DNA from: Palsa-504 sp963834685
GTDB taxonomy: Bacteria > Actinomycetota > Actinomycetes > Streptosporangiales > Streptosporangiaceae
NCBI GenBank assembly: GCA_963834685.1
Contig: CAWICW010000008.1
Location: 62,001-126,000 of the forward strand
Length of the DNA: 64,000 bases
Direction of reading: 5' to 3'
The notes below the pieces were generated by a model. It was not told the DNA's origin, searched no databases, and saw only the letters and a program-made list of their open reading frames with translations. Positions 1 through 7,814 of this stretch are shown here, piece by piece (within the stretch, counting starts at the first letter, position 1; the number at the start of each line of letters is the position of its first letter). A program made the translations under genes and the position numbers.

Positions 1-130
1 GTACCCCATCCGGCGCGGCTCGGCGATCCGCGGGAGTACGCCGCGCTGGTGGCCCACATCGTGGAGAACCCGATGCTCAACGGGGAGACGATCCGGCTGG
101 ACGGCGCGATCCGGATGGGGCCCCGGTTAG
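1..130 (+). CDS. 3' end of a short-chain dehydrogenase gene (partial)
   Basis: Only the last 42 or so codons are in the window. Frame 1 reads REYAALVAHIVENPMLNG then ETIRLDGAIRMGPR, which is the normal C-terminus of SDR-type 3-hydroxyacyl-CoA dehydrogenases (substrate-loop end, then IRLDGA.RM.PR and stop). The family stop should follow the final Arg directly, but the sequence is CGG TTAG, so TAG lies one base out of frame and frame 1 stays open to position 507 across the opposing gene. I read this as a one-base insertion (mutation or sequencing error). The 378-base read-through extension has no recognisable protein character. The family call rests on the tail only. Confidence 0.6.
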   Translation, partial: YPIRRGSAIRGSTPRWWPTSWRTRCSTGRRSGWTARSGWGPG

Positions 131-915
131 GTCTCCGGCTGATCGCGGCCGGCGCGCATGGCGGCCAGCAGGCGGTCGATGTCGGCCCGGGCCAGCGGCC
201 GCTGCCACTCGGGGAGCACGCCGCGCATGACGAAGCCGCCCGGCGCGGGCTCGACGGAGGTGAGGATGACGTCGAAGGGCAGCTCGGGCAGCGGCACGTG
301 AAAGGCCGGGACCCGCAGCGACAGGCGCCGGTCGAGCAGGTGCAGCGCGCGAGGCACGACACGGATCGACTGCCCTCCCGCGCCCGGCTCGACCTCCAGC
401 CGCAGCCACGGCGCCCCGGTCAGGCCGACCTGCGGGACGCCCTCGTGCATGGCCAGTTCCAGCCGCGGGGACACCGAGGCCAGCCAGCGGGTCGCGGCTT
501 GGGCTGAGAGGAACGCCTCGCAGCGGACGGGCGCGGCCACCAGCACCGGCTTGGTGCCGGGCCGCAGGTGCATGTTCCTGGCCTGTATCTCGAGCCGAGC
601 GAGCCGGTAGTCGCCCCATTCGACGTCCCGCGCGAGGATGCGGAGCTGGCCGTACTGGCCCATCGCCCGGGCCAGATCCGACCCTTCGGCCGACAGGTCT
701 TCCAGGACCATGGTCAGGTCGTGACCGGCGAAGGCGAAGGTCCGCTTCTTGCCGATCACCCAGTTCCGGGCGGTGTCCATGACCGCCGTGAACGGGTCGC
801 CGACCAGCAGACCCGGCTGCGGCAGGCCGAGCGAGGCGGCCGCGGCGGAGGACAGCGAGAGAACTTCACCCAGGCTCCGCTTCCAGTCATCGACCCAAGG
901 CCACCGCTCAGCCAT
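127..915 (-). CDS. DUF2993 / LmeA-like lipid-binding protein
   Basis: 262 aa, ATG start at 915, TAA stop sharing bases with the end of the convergent SDR. The central part (WGDYRLARLEIQARNMHLRPG, residues about 110-130) and the following beta-rich repeats resemble the DUF2993 fold, whose studied member LmeA binds phosphoinositides in mycobacterial envelope biosynthesis. Unlike LmeA there is no signal peptide or transmembrane segment: the N-terminus is a polar helix with Trp residues, so a cytoplasmic or membrane-surface location is likelier. The frame stays open far upstream, but only this ATG precedes protein-like sequence. The family assignment is from pattern recognition and is moderate. 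Confidence 0.6.
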   Translation of the reverse strand: MAERWPWVDDWKRSLGEVLSLSSAAAASLGLPQPGLLVGDPFTAVMDTARNWVIGKKRTFAFAGHDLTMVLEDLSAEGSDLARAMGQYGQLRILARDVEWGDYRLARLEIQARNMHLRPGTKPVLVAAPVRCEAFLSAQAATRWLASVSPRLELAMHEGVPQVGLTGAPWLRLEVEPGAGGQSIRVVPRALHLLDRRLSLRVPAFHVPLPELPFDVILTSVEPAPGGFVMRGVLPEWQRPLARADIDRLLAAMRAGRDQPET

Positions 916-1016
916 GGCCTCATGCTGACATGGTGCTGGCAGCCCGGCAACTCGCGCTCGGGTTAGCCGGGCTTTCCAGGGCGCAAACCGTTTGGCCCGT
1001 TCGGCATAAAAAAGGA

Positions 1017-1031
1017 CCGATCCATGATCGG
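1017..1031. promoter_or_regulatory. Short inverted repeat between divergent genes
   Basis: CCGATC-CAT-GATCGG is a perfect 6-bp inverted repeat with a 3-base centre, lying between the DUF2993 start at 915 and the SDR start at 1099. Its position suits an operator for one or both divergent genes. No cognate regulator is adjacent, so this is only a candidate. Confidence 0.3.
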
Positions 1032-1098
1032 ACGCGAGCCGGCCCGTGACCAGACCCACCGGGGCGGTCCGGCACAATGAGCGGTCAAGGAGGCGACG

Positions 1099-1785
1099 AT
1101 GACGGAACGGGCATTGGCCGGCCGGACGATCGTGGTGCTGGGCGCGACCGGGGGCCTCGGCCGGGCGGTCACCGAGCGGTTCCGGGACGACGGCGCGTCG
1201 GTGCTGGCGTTCGACGCCAGGATCCCGGCCGCCGGAGACCGGCAGGACCGGGTGGAGTACGTGGCGGTGGACGCCCTGGACGAGACCAGCGTCTCGGCGG
1301 CGTTCGCGCAGGCCCCGGCCGCGGCGGTGGTCAACCTGATCGGCGGGTACGCCCCGCCGCAGGCCCTGTCCATGCTCGACATCGGCGTGCTCCGCCAGCA
1401 GTTCGAGGTCAACCTGGTGACCGCGGCGATCGTCACCAAGTACGCGATGCCCGTGCTGGCCGCGCAGGGCGGCGGCGCGATCGTGCACGTCTCGAGCCGG
1501 GTCGCGGTGGAGAAGTGGGAGAACGGCTTCTCCTACAGCGTGAGCAAGCTCGGCGTGGTGCGCCTGGTCGAGGCGGCCGCGGCGGAGGGCCGCGATGACG
1601 GAGTGCGGGTCAACTGCATCTTGCCCAGCATCATCGACACGCCCGCCAACCGGGCGGCGCTGCCCAACGCGATGCACCAGCGGTGGCCTAAGCCGTCCGA
1701 GCTCGCCGCCGTGCTTTCCTTCCTCGTCTCCGACGACGCGGTCCTCATCTCCGGGGCGGCCATTCCCGTGTACGGCCGCGGCTGA
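1099..1785 (+). CDS. SDR family oxidoreductase
   Basis: 228 aa, ATG preceded by AAGGAGG at a good distance. It is a classical short-chain dehydrogenase: cofactor motif GATGGLG at residues 15-21, Ser132/Ser133, and the catalytic Tyr146-x3-Lys150 (YSVSK). The length is typical. The stop is two bases before the ATG of the next gene, so the pair is probably translationally coupled. The neighbour is a degenerate dihydropteroate-synthase-like protein, which raises a pteridine-reductase-like role, but nothing in the sequence defines the substrate. Confidence 0.85.
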   Translation: MTERALAGRTIVVLGATGGLGRAVTERFRDDGASVLAFDARIPAAGDRQDRVEYVAVDALDETSVSAAFAQAPAAAVVNLIGGYAPPQALSMLDIGVLRQQFEVNLVTAAIVTKYAMPVLAAQGGGAIVHVSSRVAVEKWENGFSYSVSKLGVVRLVEAAAAEGRDDGVRVNCILPSIIDTPANRAALPNAMHQRWPKPSELAAVLSFLVSDDAVLISGAAIPVYGRG

Positions 1786-1786
1786 G

Positions 1787-2461
1787 ATGGACGTTCGGCC
1801 CGCGGGCGGGTTGCGGCTGGGGCGGGGTCGCTTCGAACCGGAGCAGCTCCTGGTCATGGCCGTCATGCCCGGGATGGCCCGCGACCCGGCGATGGCCATG
1901 GCGCGGGTGCACGAGACGGTGGCCGAGGGCGCGGACATCGTCAGGGTGTCTGGCGGGCCGGGCGGCGAGGCCGGCTCACGGGAGGAGATCAGGCGGGTTG
2001 TTCCGTTTATCGCGACGGTACGAGACACGTATCCGGAGCTGGTCATCAGCGTGAGCACCGGGCGGGACGAGGTGGCGCGGGAGGCCTGCGCGGCGGGAGC
2101 CGACCTGCTCAGCGACGTCTTGAGCGGGCGGCTGCTGGCCGTGGCGGCCGAGCTTGGTACGGGCGTGGTCTGCTCGCTGGCCCTGGCGGCGCGTGCGGTG
2201 GAGGCGGGCGTCGAGCCGGAGCGGGTCATCATCGAGGGCTCCGGGCAGGTGCCGGATCTGGTGGCTACGGGGTGGCCGGTGCTGGTTTCGCTCTTGGACG
2301 AGGATCCGGCCCGGGAGCTGGCCCGGGCGGCGGTGTTCGGGTGGCTGGGGGCACGGGTGTTCGGTGTCCGGCGGGTGGGTGAGACCCGGCGGGTGCTGAG
2401 CATGGTCTCGGCGATCCGCGGTGATGTCCCGCCTGCGTACGCGGTGCGGGGGCTGGCTTAG
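1787..2461 (+). CDS. Degenerate dihydropteroate synthase-like (FolP-like) protein
   Basis: 224 aa, ATG one base after the SDR stop. The TIM-barrel layout of dihydropteroate synthase is visible: a first strand with a following helix (DPAMAMARVHETVAEGADIV), then RVSGGPGGEAGS where DHPS has its ESTRPG loop, then VISVSTGRDEVAREACAAGADLLSDV where DHPS has ISVDT...NDV. Key pterin-binding residues are replaced: the Asn/Asp of NVTPDSFSDGG, the Asp of SVDT (now Ser) and the C-terminal Lys/Arg loop. It is therefore unlikely to make dihydropteroate. It could act on another substrate or as a partner protein. The fold call is moderate and the function unknown. Confidence 0.55.
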   Translation: MDVRPAGGLRLGRGRFEPEQLLVMAVMPGMARDPAMAMARVHETVAEGADIVRVSGGPGGEAGSREEIRRVVPFIATVRDTYPELVISVSTGRDEVAREACAAGADLLSDVLSGRLLAVAAELGTGVVCSLALAARAVEAGVEPERVIIEGSGQVPDLVATGWPVLVSLLDEDPARELARAAVFGWLGARVFGVRRVGETRRVLSMVSAIRGDVPPAYAVRGLA

Positions 2462-2482
2462 TGCCGTTGGCAGGTCAGGTTG

Positions 2483-2512
2483 GCCCGGCGCGACTTTCCC
2501 GCCGCGCCGGGC
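2483..2512 (+). terminator. Rho-independent-type terminator after the FolP-like gene
   Basis: Perfect 10-bp stem GCCCGGCGCG/CGCGCCGGGC with a 10-base loop, followed by a T-rich stretch (ttcgtcctttatttc). It lies 20 bases after the stop at 2461 and between convergent genes, so it may also serve the minus-strand gene ending at 2540. Confidence 0.7.
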
Positions 2513-2539
2513 TTCGTCCTTTATTTCTGTGGTTCCGCC

Positions 2540-3064
2540 CTAGTGACCGATGAATGGTGTGCAGAGCGGCGCGCTCATCCCGTGCCGATTGCGCACCTCG
2601 ATGCACGCCTGCGCCTTGGTCTTGGCCACGCCGACCATCCTGGTCGTCTGCCATTGCCTGGTGAACGTCGCGCGCTCGGTCGTCGCGATCTCGAGCGCGT
2701 GGGTACCCCGGTCATAGATCCAGAAGATCGCGCCGTCGGGGCGGCCGGTGTCGGTGACCGTGGCCCACTCCGACTGGCAGCCGGGGCTGTACCGCAGCCG
2801 CAGCGTGACGCGTGTCTTGCGGACGCCGTCGTAGATCGACAGCGCGTAGACCGTGGAAGCGTCGCTGCTGCAGCCCTGGGGCTGGGGATACTTGCCGATG
2901 CAGCCGTACCCGTAGCATCCGTGCCACGTCGGGGCCGATGCCGTCGCGGCCGATGCCGTCGCGGCCGATGCCGGTGCCGCCGTGACGGCCAGTGCCCCTC
3001 CGGTGAGCGCCGCGGCGCCCAGGACCCCGATGAGCGCGTTCCGGACCCTTGTTGATGTTCGCAT
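2540..3064 (-). CDS. Secreted DUF2690-type protein
   Basis: 174 aa. ATG at 3064 follows GGAGAAAGGA. Residues 1-35 are a Sec signal peptide: Arg-rich start, Ala/Leu/Gly hydrophobic core, and AxA sites near PASAATA. The mature part has conserved Cys pairs (GCYGYGCIGKYPQPQGC, then a C in SPGCQSEW) and a beta-rich body with LRLRYSPGC and RTRMV-like strands, as in the DUF2690 (YjfA-like) secreted proteins of actinomycetes. Just after the cleavage region lies a 5-residue ATASA repeat coded by a 15-bp DNA repeat. Its role is unknown; extracellular location is the firm inference. Confidence 0.75.
   Translation of the reverse strand: MRTSTRVRNALIGVLGAAALTGGALAVTAAPASAATASAATASAPTWHGCYGYGCIGKYPQPQGCSSDASTVYALSIYDGVRKTRVTLRLRYSPGCQSEWATVTDTGRPDGAIFWIYDRGTHALEIATTERATFTRQWQTTRMVGVAKTKAQACIEVRNRHGMSAPLCTPFIGH
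2934..2978. repeat. 15-bp tandem repeat (3 units) in the DUF2690 gene
   Basis: Three head-to-tail 15-bp units (2934-2948, 2949-2963, 2964-2978) code for the ATASA-type repeat right after the signal peptide. The first two units are identical and the third differs at its end. The repeat is in frame, so unit number changes would only alter linker length. Confidence 0.75.
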
Positions 3065-3175
3065 GCAGTGTTCCTTTCTCCATGCCGACGCCGCCATGCT
3101 CGCGGCTCCTATCCTCAATCTGGGCACATCTACTGATGGGTTTCTGTGCCCGTCTGCCGAGGGAGCTGCAGGTTT

Positions 3176-3228
3176 CCTGTGGTTATGCACGTATGCCTGT
3201 GGTTACGCCCGTATACCTGTGATGTCGC
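3176..3228. repeat. 20-bp tandem repeat upstream of the secreted protein gene
   Basis: Two 20-bp units starting CCTGTGGTTA (3176-3195 and 3196-3215) and a third partial unit starting CCTGTGATG at 3216. They lie about 110 bases before the DUF2690 start, in the 212-base gap to the TetR gene. A GGGCACA/TGTGCCC inverted repeat (3122-3128 and 3145-3151) lies between. These could be protein-binding sites for the minus-strand promoter. Confidence 0.5.
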
Positions 3229-3276
3229 TGGCAGCGGCCGCCCGGATATGAAAAGTGGACAGCGTCCACCATCTCG

Positions 3277-3936
3277 CTAGCTGTCCGGGTCGCTGTCGGC
3301 GGCACGGGGCGGTCTCAAGCTGGACAGCCGGCTCCGGACGGCTGCCCGGCCGCGCGCGATCGCGGCGGTGTCGTCGTGAAGGACGCTCACGATGTTGGTT
3401 CCCGCGAGGATGACACCGAGCTCGAAGGCGAGTTGTGCGGGGTCAGTGTCCTTTGCTAGCTGGCCCTTGTCGGCGGCCGCACGAGCCTCCTGGACCAGCA
3501 GGTCACGCCATTGCTGTTGCACCCGGGCCACCTCGTCATGGACGCGTCCGGCCCGGGCTCCGACCTCGGCGGAGGCGGCCACGAAGAAGCATCCCCCGGG
3601 GAAGATCCGCTGCTGGACGTAGGAGAAATAGCCGTCGCAGAGCGCCAGCAGGCGGTCGCGGCCCGGCTCGGCCGCGGCTAGCGCAGGCCCGACGACTTCG
3701 CGGATAAAGCTCTCCCGGGCCGCGCCGACGGTCGCCAGCTGCAGTTCTTCCTTCGACCCGAACAGGGCGTGGACACTGCTCTTAGGCACGCCCGTGACCT
3801 CGGCGAGCCGTCCGATGGACAGGCCGTCGAGTCCTTCGACCGTGGCGAGCTCCGCGGCTTGCCCGGCGATGCGGGCCCGGGCCCGGTCGCCGGGCGCCCG
3901 GGTCCGTCTGGCCGGCAGATCGTGCTGATCGGACAC
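3277..3936 (-). CDS. TetR/AcrR family transcriptional regulator
   Basis: 219 aa. Residues about 20-66 form the TetR N-terminal HTH (AAELATVEGLDGLSIGRLAEVTG, then VPKSSVHALFGSKEELQLA). The C-terminal part (residues about 80-190) has the GGCFFVAAS and HDEVARVQQQW patterns of the TetR C-terminal family common beside oxidoreductase genes. It is divergent from the flavoprotein gene at 4117, and two palindromic sites lie in the shared promoter region, which implies autorepression and control of that gene by a ligand. Confidence 0.9.
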   Translation of the reverse strand: MSDQHDLPARRTRAPGDRARARIAGQAAELATVEGLDGLSIGRLAEVTGVPKSSVHALFGSKEELQLATVGAARESFIREVVGPALAAAEPGRDRLLALCDGYFSYVQQRIFPGGCFFVAASAEVGARAGRVHDEVARVQQQWRDLLVQEARAAADKGQLAKDTDPAQLAFELGVILAGTNIVSVLHDDTAAIARGRAAVRSRLSSLRPPRAADSDPDS

Positions 3937-3973
3937 TGGGGGTGCTCGTCTCCCGTCAGGTTGCCCCTTGATC

Positions 3974-4021
3974 TTAGACGAACGATCGTGTAAAAGAGAA
4001 ATTGGACGATCGTTCGTCTAA
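3974..4021. promoter_or_regulatory. Paired TetR operators in the divergent promoter region
   Basis: A perfect 16-bp inverted repeat (TTAGACGAACGATCGT at 3974-3989, its complement at 4006-4021) with a 16-base spacer. Each arm holds the self-palindromic core ACGATCGT (3982-3989 and 4006-4013), so there are two operator cores 24 bp apart. It sits between the TetR start (3936) and the flavoprotein start (4117), the expected place for TetR control of both genes. Confidence 0.8.
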
Positions 4022-4116
4022 AACTGGAGCGCCCAAGCTCATGCCCGCCTCCTGAAAATGATCGAGCCGTCACCTCCCGGTCACGCCGGAGGTGACTGTC
4101 CAGCAAGGAGCACATC

Positions 4117-5499
4117 GTGGCAACCATCGAGACGGATTACCTGGTAGTAGGCGGCGGCGCGGCGGGGATGGCCTTCGCCGACTCGCTGATCGCGGAATGC
4201 GAGGCCGACGTCGTGATCGTGGACCGGCGTCACCGCCCGGGCGGACACTGGAACAGCGCCTACCCCTTCGTGCGGCTCCACCAGCCATCGGCCTTCTACG
4301 GCGTGAACTCGATGGTCCTCGGCTCGGACGCCATCGATTCCGAGGGCCCCAACGCGGGACTGTACGAGCGGGCGACCGCCCCGGCGATCTGCGAGTACTT
4401 CAGCCGCGTCCTGGACGAGCACCTGCTGCCATCAGGACGGGTCCGGTTTCTCGCGATGACCGACTACAGGGGCGACATGCGCACCGAGCACCATGTCGTC
4501 TCGCGGCTGACCGGACGCCCGGCCGACGTGGTCGTCCGGCGCAAGCTCGTCGATGCCCGGTTCCTGGAGCCCTCCGTCCCGGCGACTCACACGCCCTCGT
4601 TCGAGGTCGACCCTCAGGTGCGGCTCATCCCCGTCAACGACCTGGTCAACCTGGCCGACTCGGGGTCGGGCTTCACGATCGTCGGCGCCGGCAAGACGGC
4701 CATGGACGCGTGCGTCTGGCTGCTCGAGCAGGGCGTCGATCCCGGCGCGATCCGCTGGATCCGCCCGCGGGACGCCTGGCTGCTCGACCGCAAGTTCCAG
4801 CAGCCCCTGAAGCTGCTGCCAGCGCTGATCGAGGGGGTGTCGCTCTACCTTGAGGCCGCCGCCGAGGCCGAGAGCCGTCCCGACCTGTTCCGGCGGCTGG
4901 AGGCCTGCGGCCAGCTGGTGCGCCTCGACCCTCGCATCACGCCCACCATGTTCCGGTCCGCGACCGTGAGCGACACCGAACTCGGCGCACTGCGAAGCAT
5001 CGAGCATGTCGTCCGGCTCGGCCGGGTGCGGCGACTCGGTACCGGCACCATCACCCTGGCCGGCGGTTCGATACCCACGGACCGCCGCCAGATCCACGTC
5101 GACTGCTCAGCCGCGGGCCTGCCGGCCCCGCCGCCCCGTCCGATCTTCGAACCAGGGCGCATCACACTCCAGCTGATCCGGGCGCACCAGCCGGTCTTCA
5201 GCGCCGCGCTCGCCGCGTTCGTCGAGCCGGCACGCACCCACGACACCGAACGCAACGTCCTGTGCCCCGCCAACCCGTGGCCCAGTGCCGCCGAAGACTG
5301 GATACGCACCACGTTGATCTCCCAGCAAGCACAGGCCGCATGGTCAACCCCAGACATCTCCGGCTGGCTGGACCGGTCCCGGCTGAACGCTGCCCGCGGT
5401 ATCGGCGATCACGCTGCCGATCCCCGGATGCAAGCCTCTCTCCACCGGCTCCTCGCCAGCATGAAGCCCGCCGTCGACAACCTGGCCCGCCTGGCGTGA
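4117..5499 (+). CDS. FAD/NAD(P)-binding flavoprotein oxidoreductase
   Basis: 460 aa, GTG start at 4117 with AAGGAG six bases upstream. The N-terminal dinucleotide fold has GGGAAGM at residues 12-18 and the acidic strand end IVDRR near 34-38, with a GGHW motif after it. A second Rossmann motif IVGAGKTAMDA is at 188-198. This two-fold layout is that of flavin-containing NAD(P)H-dependent oxidoreductases and monooxygenases. The substrate is unknown. It is the likely target of the divergent TetR regulator, suggesting induction by a small hydrophobic compound. Confidence 0.8.
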   Translation: MATIETDYLVVGGGAAGMAFADSLIAECEADVVIVDRRHRPGGHWNSAYPFVRLHQPSAFYGVNSMVLGSDAIDSEGPNAGLYERATAPAICEYFSRVLDEHLLPSGRVRFLAMTDYRGDMRTEHHVVSRLTGRPADVVVRRKLVDARFLEPSVPATHTPSFEVDPQVRLIPVNDLVNLADSGSGFTIVGAGKTAMDACVWLLEQGVDPGAIRWIRPRDAWLLDRKFQQPLKLLPALIEGVSLYLEAAAEAESRPDLFRRLEACGQLVRLDPRITPTMFRSATVSDTELGALRSIEHVVRLGRVRRLGTGTITLAGGSIPTDRRQIHVDCSAAGLPAPPPRPIFEPGRITLQLIRAHQPVFSAALAAFVEPARTHDTERNVLCPANPWPSAAEDWIRTTLISQQAQAAWSTPDISGWLDRSRLNAARGIGDHAADPRMQASLHRLLASMKPAVDNLARLA

Positions 5500-5570
5500 G
5501 ATCAGCCGTCCAGTTGCCGCCAGCGCAGGAACCTGAGCTCCCGGACAGCCTGCAACCCGCGCGCTGCGGC

Positions 5571-7256
5571 TCAGCCGGGCAATTCGATCGGCCCGATGTC
5601 GGCGAAGACGTCCCCGGGTCCGGGGTTGTCAGGGTGGGTTCGGCCGCCTAGGTGATGCATGATGCCCCAGACCGCGTTCAGCGAGGTCTGGACCGCGCCC
5701 TCCGCCCACGCGGGTGTCCAGGAGACGTCGTCTCCGGCGATGAAGATGCCCCGCTGTTCCGGCGGCATGCGATCTTGCCTGAAATGGGCGTACATGCGCT
5801 GGTTATACCGGTAGTGCCCGGGCAGCGCTCCCTTGAACGCCCCCAGGAAGTGCCGGTCGGCCTCCCAGGACACGGTGATCGGGTCACCGACGATATGGCT
5901 CGCGATGTCGACATCCGGATAGATCTTGCTCAGCGCGTTGAGCGCGAGCCGGACCCGGCGGTCGACCGGCTCGGGCAGCATCTTCAGCGCGTCGCTCATC
6001 CAGGAGTACGTCAGGCAGATCACGCCGGGCTGGTTGTCGCCGTTGTCGAACAGGTAGGTGCCGCGGGTCAGCCGGTCGGTCAGCGTCATGCTCATGACGT
6101 CACGGCCCGTGTGCGGGTCGGTGTCCTTCCAGAACGGCCGGTCGACCATCACGAAGGTCTTGGAGGACTGCATGTAGCGGGTGCGGTCCAGGGCCGCCCA
6201 TATCTTGTGGGAGAACAGGGACTCCTCGCATTCGATCTGCGTGGTGAGCAGCCAGCTCTGGCAGGTCACCAGCACCGCAGCGTAACGGCGCGTATCTCCC
6301 CAGGCGTCAGTGACCGCGAGCCGGTCATCGGACTCGCGCGCGATCCTCGCGACACCGGCCCTGGGCGCGCCGGAGTGCAGCGAGGCCAGCGAGGTACCGG
6401 CGGGCCAGTGGGTGAGCCGGGGCGACCGGTGGCGCCAGAGCCCGCGGGGGATCTGCTCGGCACCGCCGACCACCAGGCGCTGATCCTGGTCGCAGTTGGT
6501 CATCACGACCCGGAAGATCTCCAGCATGGAGTTCGGGTAGTCCGAGTCCCACCCGCCGGTGCCGAACCCCACCTGGCCGAAGACCTCGCGATGATGAAAC
6601 GACAGCGAGGAGAACGCCTTCGCGCTCGCCACGAAGTCATAGAACGTGCGGTCGTCCCAGCGGGGCACGAGATCGTTCCACAAAGACTTCAGGGTCCTGA
6701 CGTCGCGCGCCCGGATCGCGTCCTGGATGGCGGTGAAGCGCACTTCCTCCAGGGCCTGCGCCCAGGCCTCAGCCACCTCGGTGAACAGCGGGGGAAGGTC
6801 GGCCAGCGTGCGCGCATAGTACGTGACGCCCTCAAGGTCGATGACCGTGCTCCCGGCCGCCTCGGTCAGCGGGTTGGGGAACGGCCGGGTCTGCAAGCCC
6901 AGCATGTCGACGTAGTGGTAGAACGACGTCGACGACACCGGGAACCGCATCCCGCCCAGCTCCGCGACCACGCCGTCGGCTCCCTCGAAGGCCTGCGAAC
7001 GCAGCCGGCCGCCCATCCGGGAGGCCTCGTAGACCACTGGCTTGAGGCCGAGCCTCATCAGCTCGTACGCAGCGACCAGTCCGGAGATGCCAGCGCCGAC
7101 GACAGCAACCTCTTCGCCGTGACGTTCGGCCGGGATCGACCCCAGGCCGGCCGGATGCGTAATCCAGTCGTCGAACGGGAACGGGAAGTCCGGGCCGAAG
7201 ATCGTGACCGGGCCGTTCTCGCCATGAGGCCCATCGCGGCCACGTTCGTTCACCAT
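5571..7256 (-). CDS. davB: L-lysine 2-monooxygenase (DavB-like flavoprotein)
   Basis: 561 aa from the ATG at 7256 (a TTG lies one codon upstream). The sequence matches my memory of Pseudomonas DavB through most of its length: TIFGPDFPFPFDDW, then HPAGLGSIPAERHGEEV, the FAD motif VGAGISGL (residues 53-60), EASRMGGRLRSQAF, ELGGMRFPVSSTSFYHYVD, and near the end GIFIAGDDVSWTPAWAEGA. DavB oxidises lysine with O2 to 5-aminopentanamide, CO2 and water. The amidase DavA that normally follows is not nearby, so the rest of the pathway must be encoded elsewhere. No strong ribosome-binding site is seen. Confidence 0.85.
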   Translation of the reverse strand: MVNERGRDGPHGENGPVTIFGPDFPFPFDDWITHPAGLGSIPAERHGEEVAVVGAGISGLVAAYELMRLGLKPVVYEASRMGGRLRSQAFEGADGVVAELGGMRFPVSSTSFYHYVDMLGLQTRPFPNPLTEAAGSTVIDLEGVTYYARTLADLPPLFTEVAEAWAQALEEVRFTAIQDAIRARDVRTLKSLWNDLVPRWDDRTFYDFVASAKAFSSLSFHHREVFGQVGFGTGGWDSDYPNSMLEIFRVVMTNCDQDQRLVVGGAEQIPRGLWRHRSPRLTHWPAGTSLASLHSGAPRAGVARIARESDDRLAVTDAWGDTRRYAAVLVTCQSWLLTTQIECEESLFSHKIWAALDRTRYMQSSKTFVMVDRPFWKDTDPHTGRDVMSMTLTDRLTRGTYLFDNGDNQPGVICLTYSWMSDALKMLPEPVDRRVRLALNALSKIYPDVDIASHIVGDPITVSWEADRHFLGAFKGALPGHYRYNQRMYAHFRQDRMPPEQRGIFIAGDDVSWTPAWAEGAVQTSLNAVWGIMHHLGGRTHPDNPGPGDVFADIGPIELPG

Positions 7257-7341
7257 CAAAAGCGCCTAACGTTGGCGGCGGGTGCCTGCTACGCGCGAGG
7301 ATACGCAGGACTGCGCCATACATTCAATTACAGTTTGCTGA

Positions 7342-7722
7342 GTGGCAGGTGATCAGACTGGGCGGGTGGACAGCTGGATCTGGTCGGTGCGGCTGGCCAG
7401 GACCCGCTCGGCCGCGTCCGGTGCCTGCCGGGCCGGGCACGTCAGGGTCAACGGGGTACGGGTCAAGCCCGCGCATGCCGTACGGGCCGGTGATGAGGTG
7501 CGGGTGCGCTACGAAGGACGCGAACGCGTCGTGGTCGTCCAGAAGGTCATCACCAAGCGTGTCGGCGCACTTGTTGCCGCCGAGTGCTATATCGACAACA
7601 GCCCTCCCCCGCCGCCCCGCGAGGAGACTGTCGCGGTCGCTGCCCGCGACCGCGGCACGGGCCGTCCGACCAAGCGCGAGCGCCGGCGTATCGATAAGTT
7701 GCTCGGGCGGCCGACCCGCTGA
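7342..7722 (+). CDS. S4-domain RNA-binding protein, Hsp15/HslR-like
   Basis: 126 aa from the GTG at 7342; a second GTG at 7366 would start at VDSWIWSV. Residues about 9-75 are an S4 domain (RVDSWIWSVRLARTRSAA, then RVNGVRVKPAHAVRAGDEV). The C-terminal tail is basic (KRERRRIDKLL). Hsp15 binds free 50S subunits carrying nascent chains after heat shock in E. coli; the same role is assumed. There is no clear ribosome-binding site for either start. Confidence 0.8.
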   Translation: MAGDQTGRVDSWIWSVRLARTRSAASGACRAGHVRVNGVRVKPAHAVRAGDEVRVRYEGRERVVVVQKVITKRVGALVAAECYIDNSPPPPPREETVAVAARDRGTGRPTKRERRRIDKLLGRPTR

Positions 7723-7814
7723 CCCGGCCGGCGAGGCGGGGATGTACCAGCTGGCGGTGACGCCGCTTAGTGGTACCGTCGGCGACGTTACGGGCCAGGA
7801 CAAGGAGGGCAATG

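Noticed and set aside
127..2403. Very long minus-strand open frame (758 codons) across the SDR and FolP-like genes
   Set aside because: Only the part from 915 to 127 is protein-like. The rest is the antisense of two well-supported plus-strand genes and has Ser/Arg/Pro-rich shadow composition.
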